Shown here in pieces: positions 57,248 to 64,000 of a DNA stretch of 64,000 nucleotides; the first letter of the stretch is position 1, and every line of letters starts with the position of its first letter. The translations under genes and the position numbers were made by a program. The stretch covers positions 1,553,409-1,617,408 of the forward strand of contig CP071065.1 of NCBI GenBank assembly GCA_017164015.1, in the 5' to 3' direction. The DNA is from Nostoc sp. UHCC 0702. Lineage in GTDB: Bacteria > Cyanobacteriota > Cyanobacteriia > Cyanobacteriales > Nostocaceae. The notes under the pieces were generated by a model. The model saw only the letters and a list, made by a program, of their open reading frames with translations, was not told the DNA's origin and did no database searches.

Positions 57248-59542
57248 TTAACCTTGCAACGCCTCAGCTGTCTTGTTCTTATCCAATTTGAGAATCAACA
57301 CACCCAAAGGTGGTAAACACAAATCCACCGAATAAGGACGATTATGTAGTGACCATTGATCTGCCCACTTACCACCTAAATTGCCCATATTACTGCCACC
57401 ATACTGGCGGGCATCGCTATTAAACAACTCAGTATAAAATCCTTGTTCAGGTATACCAATACGGTAGTGAGAATGGGGTTGTGGTGTGAAATTGCAAACC
57501 ACAACTACAAAATCATCAGAATCCTGATCGCGGCGGATGAAGGAAACCACACTATGGCGATTATCGCTACAATCAATCCACTCAAAACCAGCTTGGGCAA
57601 AATCTTGACTGTATAAAGCTGGTTCGGAACGGTAAAGATGATTCAAATCTTGAAAAAACTTTTTCAACTGTTGATGGGCTTCATGCTGCAATAAGTGCCA
57701 CTCTAAATCTGCCCAGACATTCCACTCACTCCACTGCCCAAATTCCATGCTCATAAACATGGTTTTCTTGCCTGGGTGAGCGAACATATAGGAAAACAAA
57801 CAACGCACATTAGCAAACTTTTGCCATCTATCCCCCGGCATTTTGCCGATGATATTGCTCTTGCCATGCACCACCTCATCGTGAGACAGAGCCAGCATGA
57901 AGTTTTCACTGTGGTTATACCACATACTAAAGGTGATATTGTTCTGATGGAACTGGCGGAACCAAGGATCCATGCTGAAGTAGTCCAGCATATCGTGCAT
58001 CCAGCCCATATTCCACTTCAAGTTAAAGCCGAGTCCGCCTGTGTAGGTAGGCCAAGACACCATCGGCCAAGAAGTAGATTCTTCCGCAATCGAGAGAACA
58101 CCAGGGAAATAGCTGAAAAGCAGGTGATTTGTCTGACGCAAGAAATCTGCTGCTTCTAAGTTTTCTCTACCACCGTACTGGTTAGGCAGCCATTCTCCAG
58201 TTTTGCGGCAATAGTCAAGGTAAAGCATGGAAGCAACCGCATCAACGCGAATGCCATCAATGTGGTATTTATCAAACCAGAAAAGGGCATTTGCCACTAA
58301 GAAATTACGAACTTCATGGCGATTGTAGTTGAACACCAAAGTACCCCATTCTTTGTGTTCCCCTTTACGAGAATCAGCATGTTCATAAAGGTGACTACCA
58401 TCAAAGAAAGCTAAACCATGACCATCTTTAGGGAAATGACCAGGAACCCAATCCACTATTACACCAATATCATTCAGGTGACATTGGTCTACAAAATACA
58501 TGAAATCTTCCGGGCTACCAAAACGCGAAGTCGGGGCATAATACCCAGTGACTTGATAACCCCATGATCCATCGAAAGGATGCTCCGCGATCGGCAGCAG
58601 TTCCACATGGGTATAACCCAATTCTTTGAGGTAGGGAATCAGGCGGTCTGCCAGTTCCCGGTAGGTGAGAAAACGTGCCCCTGGCTTCAGTTCGGAAACA
58701 ACTACCACAGGTTCAGTTTCACCATTGGGCAGTTTCCCCGGTTCGCCACTCGCAGCGTGTAGCCAAGAGCCTAAATGTACTTCGTAGACTGAGATCGGTT
58801 GAGTCAGGGGATCAGTGTGCCGCCGCTTTTCTAACCAGTCTTCGTCACTCCAAGAGTAAGCATCCAAATCAGTGACAATAGATGCTGTTTTGGGGCGGGG
58901 TTCTTGGTGAAAACCGTAGGGATCACTTTTTTCGTAAATGTGTCCTTGATGGTTCTTGATTTCGTATTTGTAATGCTCTCCTACCTTTAATTCCGGAATG
59001 AACAATTCCCAAACACCAGTTGGGCCTCTACGCATTTGGTGTTTACGTCCATCCCATTGGTTAAAATTTCCCAGCAGGGAAACATTACGGGCATTAGGTG
59101 CCCAAACAGCAAAGTAAACACCTGAAATGCCGTCTATTTCTGTGGAGTGCGCTCCCAATTTCTCGTAAATCCGGTGGTGGTTTCCTTCACTGAACAAATG
59201 TAAATCAAAGTCTGTCAGGCTAGGAGAACGGAAAGCATAGGGGTCATAAGTAACACGCTCATGTTCCCCTTCTTTAATCCGTAACTGGTAATTTGTTAGT
59301 TCTGCTGTTTCAATCGTGCATTCAAAAAAGTGAGGATGATGTACACTCTGCATGGGATATTCCTGCCGTTGCTCAGGAAGTACTACCCAGGCGGCACTCG
59401 CATCTGGTAAGTAGGCTCGCACAGCCCAGACATTTTTGCCATTTTGCTCTATGGGATGAGAACCCAGTATTTCAAAGGGATCAGAATGTTGATTCCAAAC
59501 GATGCGGTTTACTTGTTCAGGGGCGATTGTAGTCATGGACAT
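57248..59542 (-). CDS. glgB: 1,4-alpha-glucan branching enzyme
   Basis: This 764-residue GH13 enzyme makes the alpha-1,6 branches of glycogen. An N-terminal extension (residues 1-110, [20 protein letters not shown]) and a CBM48 domain (about 125-225, [18 protein letters not shown]) precede the catalytic barrel. The nucleophile is Asp in [15 protein letters not shown], the acid Glu in IAEESTSW, and the third Asp in [13 protein letters not shown]. Length and order match bacterial GlgB fully. An ATG two codons in (59536) is also possible. Confidence 0.97.
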   Translation of the reverse strand: MSMTTIAPEQVNRIVWNQHSDPFEILGSHPIEQNGKNVWAVRAYLPDASAAWVVLPEQRQEYPMQSVHHPHFFECTIETAELTNYQLRIKEGEHERVTYDPYAFRSPSLTDFDLHLFSEGNHHRIYEKLGAHSTEIDGISGVYFAVWAPNARNVSLLGNFNQWDGRKHQMRRGPTGVWELFIPELKVGEHYKYEIKNHQGHIYEKSDPYGFHQEPRPKTASIVTDLDAYSWSDEDWLEKRRHTDPLTQPISVYEVHLGSWLHAASGEPGKLPNGETEPVVVVSELKPGARFLTYRELADRLIPYLKELGYTHVELLPIAEHPFDGSWGYQVTGYYAPTSRFGSPEDFMYFVDQCHLNDIGVIVDWVPGHFPKDGHGLAFFDGSHLYEHADSRKGEHKEWGTLVFNYNRHEVRNFLVANALFWFDKYHIDGIRVDAVASMLYLDYCRKTGEWLPNQYGGRENLEAADFLRQTNHLLFSYFPGVLSIAEESTSWPMVSWPTYTGGLGFNLKWNMGWMHDMLDYFSMDPWFRQFHQNNITFSMWYNHSENFMLALSHDEVVHGKSNIIGKMPGDRWQKFANVRCLFSYMFAHPGKKTMFMSMEFGQWSEWNVWADLEWHLLQHEAHQQLKKFFQDLNHLYRSEPALYSQDFAQAGFEWIDCSDNRHSVVSFIRRDQDSDDFVVVVCNFTPQPHSHYRIGIPEQGFYTELFNSDARQYGGSNMGNLGGKWADQWSLHNRPYSVDLCLPPLGVLILKLDKNKTAEALQG

Positions 59543-59729
59543 GAAGCTACCTACGTGAAATATGATGATTGACTAAATGTGTTTTTGTAATATCTATATA
59601 TATTCTTTACATTTATTTGCATTTTTGTCGCCTGTGTTATCCAACATCGGAATTGGGGATTGGGCATTGGCCATTGGGAATATAAAACAATGACCACTGA
59701 CGACAGACCACTGACATTTGACCACTTTG

Positions 59730-60053
59730 TCACAAATCTAAAAACGGAAAAAGCTGAAGCAAGGTCTTACGTATCCGTAGTAGGAAAACCTGCTCCCGGA
59801 TTTTACTATCCAGTCTTGGTCGTGGAGCTTGTTGCAGTTGCTCTTGTAATTCTAAATACTCAGCAGCATTCAGCGGCTTGCCATCAATAGGCGATCGCGC
59901 GTCCACAATAATCTCTGTTCGCAAGATTTCTTCCGGCGTATCCTCTGGCGGTGGTAATGCCATTACCTCTGTCCCCCAGTGATTACTCAACCACACCCAA
60001 ATACCAGTACTGAAACTCAAAACCAAAAACAATATTCGTTTTCTCCTTCCCAT
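59730..60053 (-). CDS. small membrane-anchored protein, unknown function
   Basis: The protein has 107 residues from the ATG at 60053 (MGRRKRILFLV). An N-terminal hydrophobic helix is followed by a polar segment (PPPEDTPEEILRTEIIVDAR) and SPIDGKPLNAAEYLELQEQL, then a basic C-terminus ending FPFLDL. The pattern EILR-EII-DARSPIDG-PL-AAEYAELQ is one I associate with a conserved cyanobacterial unknown family. It could be a signal-anchored periplasmic protein. The longer start at 60068 is less likely. Confidence 0.7.
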   Translation of the reverse strand: MGRRKRILFLVLSFSTGIWVWLSNHWGTEVMALPPPEDTPEEILRTEIIVDARSPIDGKPLNAAEYLELQEQLQQAPRPRLDSKIREQVFLLRIRKTLLQLFPFLDL

Positions 60054-60068
60054 TATCCCCATCTCCAC

Positions 60069-60800
60069 AAGTCAGTCCTAAGTGGGAAAAAGCTAAGTTG
60101 GGAATTGTAGGAGCGGGTTTTGCAATAGCCGTCCTTCGAGTGATGCTACGCTTCGCGCTTTGCCAGTTCCTAATGGAGGCAGAAGCCCTTAGGGTGAAGC
60201 TCCTTCTCCCAAGGGAAGACGCTACGCTTTCCGTCGCTAACGCTTCGCGCTTCGCTACTTTGCCATCTCGGCAGAAGCTTAGACAGGGACTGCCTCACTG
60301 CACTGCCTCCTCATTTCCCTCATTCCCATAGCTTTTACCTTTACACAGCAAATTTTCCAATAAAAATCTGGCAAAGCTCTGCCATCTTATGAAGTCACTT
60401 TTCCACATGAGGAAAAGACTAAAGTCAATGGTTAAAAGCAGTTGCCAGTGAACATTGTGTATTTTTTTATCTTGCAAAACTCAATAGCTCAAGCAATCTC
60501 AAATATTCAGAACGGCAAATCATTTACCTACAAGGGGTGAAATTTCCGCAATCAACTAGTTAAGTCTTGAAACAAAGTTTTCTCAGTTCCTAGCTGTAGG
60601 AGGACACTTGGTTACGGACGAGACCGCTTTCACAAGTGTCCTCTACTTGCTGCTCTAATTAACGGATATTTTAACAAGCTCAAGGCTTCTATCCAGTGAC
60701 AAGAAGATACTTAGATATTAGTATGCAACTAATGAACCTAAGTTACATAGTGAGCAGCACTATGACTAACCTGTTTTCAGTGTGATATGCGACTGATGAT
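60069..60800. other. intergenic with GC-rich dispersed repeat and hairpin
   Basis: Bases 60125-60300 are a mosaic of dispersed GC-rich repeats (GCTACGCTTCGCGC and GACTGCCTCACTGCACTGCC types). GAGGACACTTG at 60600-60610 pairs exactly with CAAGTGTCCTC at 60633-60643, an 11-bp stem with a 22-base loop of unknown role. I see no gene. Confidence 0.5.
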
Positions 60801-61004
60801 TTAAGGTGTTCTAGTAGGGGTAGCGGCGGGGGTAGTAGCGGGGGTAGTAGCGGGGGTAGTAGCAGGAGACCCAGTATCAGTCGGTTCACCAGCGGCTGGA
60901 GTTGTAGTGGTAGTAGTACCTGGGCCAGTGGTGCTACTTTCACAGGCTCCGAGAGCTGTAGCCAGACTTAATATCAGCGCTAAACCAAAGATCTTTGTTC
61001 TCAT
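60801..61004 (-). CDS. small lipoprotein with Thr/Pro repeat tail
   Basis: The 67-residue protein starts at the ATG at 61004 with GAGGAG two bases beyond the usual spacing (GAGGAGTTATG). The signal peptide ends in the lipobox ALGAC (Cys about 21). The mature part is only Thr/Pro/Ala-rich, with tandem ATTP units encoded by a 12-base DNA repeat (GGGGGTAGTAGC type at 60828-60863). The tail is probably disordered. Repeat number should vary between strains. Confidence 0.75.
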   Translation of the reverse strand: MRTKIFGLALILSLATALGACESSTTGPGTTTTTTPAAGEPTDTGSPATTPATTPATTPAATPTRTP

Positions 61005-61245
61005 AACTCCTCTTTCACCAAATTGTGGCAATCAAAATATTTCGCCTGTTGAATACGATAACCTATTTGTCGTGTTTTTTTTAATGTCAACCGATTACAT
61101 ATTTAAAAACAATACTTGAGGTTGATTTTTTTTGCATTAGTTATTATGCAGTAGGATAATTGTTCTCTGCAATTTCTGATTTGCAAGTAAAGTAACTTAA
61201 TCACCGAATCTAAATTACTGAGTAGGCTGGCAAATCTGGATATGA

Positions 61246-61373
61246 TATAGCAATCCGATTTGATTTGGAGAATCACTCGTAGAGGTAAGGGACTGGGGAC
61301 TGGGGACTGGGGACTGGGAAGAAGGAATAAAGGTGTACTGAGTTTTGTTCTTAAATCAAATATGAGTCCTATA
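61246..61373. repeat. MITE-like element, family A, copy 2
   Basis: This 128-base copy matches 46791-46917 almost base for base, including the TATAGCAATCCGATTTGATT end and the four GGGGACT units. The close match of both ends and core over 14 kb indicates recent spread. Confidence 0.9.
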
Positions 61374-61898
61374 TCAAACATTGTTATGTTTTCAGTAAAA
61401 GCTACTGGGGATTAGGGACTGGGGTCTTTGAGTTCCCTAATCCTTAGTACCCAGTACCTCCAAGGGCGTTCCCAGAGCCGACTCCCCCAAGGAACTGCGC
61501 GGGACTCACGAAACGCGACCAGTTGAAAATCGCCCTTGAAACTCCATCCTGAAGTGGTGTAGAGAGACAGTCCTGCGAGTGATGCTCCGGAAGTGGCTAA
61601 CTCACCGCAGTGGCTCCTCCCCCGACAGGATCTTGAGTTTTTCATAAACTCTTGGCCCTTGACGTATTGCGTTGCCATACTTAGAGGCAACACCCAAATG
61701 ATCAAGCTGTCCAATTACTGCCCATTTAATTGCAAGCACTGGAATACCCAGATGATGCGAAAAAAAGTGCAGCTAGCAATCAGAACACTTGAAAGAGTGT
61801 AGGGTATTTACGTGTAGCGATCGCACAAAAGACGATTTGAACCTTAGCAAAAGCAGACAATTAGTTTAAAATACAGTATTTTCCAACTCAAAAAATTT
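61374..61898. other. intergenic with GC-rich dispersed repeat
   Basis: Bases 61430-61640 are a dispersed GC-rich repeat (GGGCGTTCCCAGAGCC, CTCACCGCAGTGGCTCCTCC). A HIP1-like site is at 61818. The open frames across 61412-61802 are repeat products. The promoter of the cell division pair probably lies at 61800-61898. Confidence 0.5.
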
Positions 61899-62579
61899 AT
61901 GGCTGCTGCTCGCAAATCAGCTGTTTCTGTAACTAGTACTCGGTTCCGACGAAATTCTACCACCCCGTCAAAGAAGCGCCGTTCCCCGCGTCTAGAGTCA
62001 GCCGTGCAAACTGGCACTACAGTTGCTGCCCAAACCTCATCCATTCCTTCCCAAAACCAACGGCGTTCTGCAAAAGATTTATCCGTTGTAGCCACCAATG
62101 GGGTGTCACAGTTGAACAACCAACAAGTATTTAACCTCCAAGGCAAGTCAAGTGCGACGCACAAAAGTGCAAAGACTAGCTCTTTTCGTCTGCCTACAAT
62201 GCCTAGTTCTCCAGCAGCACCTCTGTGGTTGCTGTGGTTGTATAAGTCACATCGTTATTCCTCAGTTGTGGCATTTTTGTTGGTGGTAGCAACCTTGGCC
62301 GTTTATGGTTGGACAGTATATTCCCGAGAACTTTGGAGTCAGGACTTACGCAGACTGGACACCCTGCGACTTAGTGAGCGACAGCTGACAACAACCAATG
62401 CAACATTGACAAACAAAATGGCAGAGGAAGCACAACGACCAACAACTGGACTAGTATCGCCAACTCCAGCCAGAACGATTTTTTTGCGTTTAACACCTGG
62501 GACTACTCATCCAACACCCCCCAGCACAACACCTAATCCCCAAACCCAGCAGCAAACTTCCTCGCCACGAGGATATTAA
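61899..62579 (+). CDS. FtsL-like single-pass membrane protein upstream of ftsI
   Basis: The 226-residue protein has a basic, disordered N-terminal region of 110 residues, one transmembrane helix at about 121-142 (YSSVVAFLLVVATLAVYGW), a short coiled coil (ELWSQDLRRLDTLRLSERQL) and a Pro/Thr-rich tail. The layout (cytoplasmic tail, helix, periplasmic coiled coil) and position 275 bases before ftsI fit FtsL/FtsB-like divisome proteins, which are hard to spot by similarity. No motif proves it. The N-terminal extension is longer than in E. coli FtsL (121 residues). Confidence 0.65.
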   Translation: MAAARKSAVSVTSTRFRRNSTTPSKKRRSPRLESAVQTGTTVAAQTSSIPSQNQRRSAKDLSVVATNGVSQLNNQQVFNLQGKSSATHKSAKTSSFRLPTMPSSPAAPLWLLWLYKSHRYSSVVAFLLVVATLAVYGWTVYSRELWSQDLRRLDTLRLSERQLTTTNATLTNKMAEEAQRPTTGLVSPTPARTIFLRLTPGTTHPTPPSTTPNPQTQQQTSSPRGY

Positions 62580-62853
62580 AATCAAGAGTCAGTGGTCAGT
62601 GGTCAGTGGTCAGTAGTAAAAACAACTAAAAACGATTCTGAGATTTGGGATTACCAGGCTGTTACAAGAATCTCAAAGAATAATACCTTTAGCAATTTAG
62701 TATAATAAATAACTTTTAGATTTCGCCTAACGGCAGAGCCATTCACAGAACGCCACTTATTTGGCAAGTAGAGCAAGTGGCGTGGAAACCCCCTCTCTCA
62801 CACTGCATCACAACTGACAACTGACAACTGACAACTGACAAAGGACAAACCCA
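62580..62853. repeat. heptamer arrays and hairpin between ftsL-like and ftsI
   Basis: GTCAGTG units at 62592-62616 and ACAACTG units at 62811-62840 flank an AT-rich core. GCCACTT/AAGTGGC at about 62751-62781 can pair. The last array ends 13 bases before the ftsI start, next to its AAGGAC ribosome site. Confidence 0.7.
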
Positions 62854-64000
62854 ATGCAGAAGTCACCGAGTAAATTAAGATTCAGAAGGTTGCAAAATCC
62901 AGCATTTACAAGACGGCAAAAGCCATCAAGGCAAAAGTTAATGGAGACACCAGCCTCTAATACTCAAGACCAGATTGCGATCGCCAGATCTCGATTATTC
63001 ATAGTATGGGGCATATTAATTGCCGCTGGTATGGGGCTGGCCATCAATTTATACCAGTTACAAATCGTACAGGGTCAGAAGCTAACCCAGAAGGCACGAA
63101 ATCAGCAAATGGTGAGTTTACGCCCTTTTATGCCCCGTCGCCTGGTAGTAGACCGTAACAGCAATGTATTAGCAGTTGACCGTCCAGTATATACATTATT
63201 CGCCCATCCCAAGCTATTTGATAAATCTAATGAAGCAATGGCGGAGCAGCTTGCCCCAATGCTTGACAAAAATGCTACTGACTTAGTAAAAACTTTTCAA
63301 AGCCAAAAAAGTGGCATTACACTTGCTTCTGCCCTACCAGAATCAACTGCCGATCGCATCACTAAATTACGCATAAATGGCTTAGAGTTAATTCAGAAAT
63401 ACTCACGATTTTACCCACCAGAGGATTTGGTTGCTGATGTAGTAGGCTATGTAGATCTTGACCGTCGCGGTCAGGCAGGGGTGGAATATAGTCAGGAGAA
63501 GTTACTCGAACGTTCTGTACAAACAGTAAAGCTCAGTCGGGCGGGTAACGGCACACTCATGCCAGATCATGCACCTGAAGGCTTTCTCCATTTTGATGAC
63601 TTGCAACTGCAACTAACCATCGATAGTCGCCTGCAACGCGCTGCCCGCAATGCTCTCAAAGAACAGATGGAGAAATTTCGCGCCAAACGCGGGGCAGTAA
63701 TTGTCATGGATGCCCTAGATGGTTCTCTACTGGCTTTGGTTTCTCAGCCTACATATAACCCCAATCAATATTCTAAAGCTGATATTTCCCTATTCAAAAA
63801 CTGGACAGTAGCCGATCTCTATGAACCAGGATCGACTTTTAAGCCTGTGAATGTAGCGATCGCACTAGAAAATGGTGTCATCAAAGCAGATGATGTATTT
63901 AATGACCCTGGTAGTATCAAAGTCGCTAATTACACCATTAGAAATGCTCAGCACAACGGTTATGGGCGGATCAATATTGCTCAAATTCTGCAAAATTCTA
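62854..64000 (+). CDS. ftsI: peptidoglycan transpeptidase FtsI (PBP3/PBP2-like), partial (3' end off window)
   Basis: The first 382 residues are present. A basic cytoplasmic N-terminus precedes one transmembrane helix (about 48-66, FIVWGILIAAGMGLAINLYQ). The class B PBP dimerisation domain follows (RRLVVDRNSNVLAVDRPVYT near 92-111 and YSRFYPPEDLVADVVGYV). The transpeptidase domain starts with ALKEQMEKFRAKRGAVIVMD and contains the active Ser in EPGSTFKPVN (about 327). It cross-links septal wall and works with FtsW. The SxN and KTG motifs lie beyond the window. AAGGAC precedes the ATG. Confidence 0.93.
   Translation, partial: MQKSPSKLRFRRLQNPAFTRRQKPSRQKLMETPASNTQDQIAIARSRLFIVWGILIAAGMGLAINLYQLQIVQGQKLTQKARNQQMVSLRPFMPRRLVVDRNSNVLAVDRPVYTLFAHPKLFDKSNEAMAEQLAPMLDKNATDLVKTFQSQKSGITLASALPESTADRITKLRINGLELIQKYSRFYPPEDLVADVVGYVDLDRRGQAGVEYSQEKLLERSVQTVKLSRAGNGTLMPDHAPEGFLHFDDLQLQLTIDSRLQRAARNALKEQMEKFRAKRGAVIVMDALDGSLLALVSQPTYNPNQYSKADISLFKNWTVADLYEPGSTFKPVNVAIALENGVIKADDVFNDPGSIKVANYTIRNAQHNGYGRINIAQILQNS

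Noticed and set aside
61412..61802. Two open frames of 100 and 69 codons
   Set aside because: Both cross a GC-rich dispersed repeat and lack start signals.

Overview
The window reads as chromosome of a filamentous, probably heterocyst-forming cyanobacterium (Nostocales: Nostoc/Calothrix/Tolypothrix type). Direct signs are frequent GCGATCGC (HIP1) palindromes, heptanucleotide repeat arrays at most gene borders, chlorophyll synthase, carboxysome shell genes, XisH/XisI, a CuA-less third-type terminal oxidase and a HetZ-like regulator. The genus cannot be fixed from sequence reading alone. I saw no rRNA, tRNA or CRISPR array.

Layout. 1-6.2 kb: an AT-rich surface-glycan cluster, all on the minus strand (GT2 transferase, small EamA/SMR carrier, multi-TM sugar transferase-like protein, Wzm/Wzt ABC exporter, partial methyltransferase), bounded by a decayed second copy of the wzm 5' end. 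6.3-20 kb: housekeeping and photosynthesis genes (PetP-like protein, degenerate Get3/ArsA-like protein, ChlG, inositol phosphatase, PucC-like transporter, dihydroorotase-like protein carrying a repeat insertion, double phosphoglycerate-mutase-like protein) mixed with gene remnants and a TnpB-only IS605-type element. 21.4-28.2 kb: a respiratory block, two DUF2231 membrane proteins, coxB (CuA ligands lost), coxA, coxC, a tiny membrane subunit and a type II NADH dehydrogenase, split by a decayed tnpB element. 29-31.6 kb: VapBC and a cytochrome P450. 31.8-35 kb: a ParA ATPase plus a coiled-coil partner with a near-terminal tryptophan (McdA/McdB-like carboxysome positioning), an alpha/beta hydrolase and ccmK3-ccmK4. 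36-53.6 kb: HetZ-like and Crp/Fnr regulators, M61 peptidase, HTH-ATPase-GGDEF protein, cytochrome b plus Tat molybdopterin enzyme, OMP decarboxylase/OPRT fusion, AI-2E transporter, an SDR split by a CIA30 domain, HugZ-like protein, hydrolase, Uma2 nuclease. 53.6-57.2 kb: a repeat-rich tract with MITE-like elements, a 21-bp minisatellite, a TPR gene remnant and ParDE. 57.2-64 kb: GlgB, a lipoprotein, an FtsL-like protein and the start of FtsI.

How they work together. The exporter cluster probably makes and exports a cell-surface polysaccharide. The cox block with NDH-2 could form a short NADH-quinone-oxygen chain, since the subunit II sequence predicts a quinol rather than cytochrome c donor. 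McdAB-like proteins would space carboxysomes whose shell includes CcmK3/CcmK4. Two pyrimidine genes (dihydroorotase-like and PyrF/PyrE fusion) lie 28 kb apart.

The most unusual features are the mobile small repeats. At least six inverted-repeat (MITE-like) families can be defined by eye. One supplies the stop codon of a TPR fragment, and a low-complexity repeat is inserted in frame in the dihydroorotase-like gene. All homology statements come from reading motifs and family memory; no search was run.
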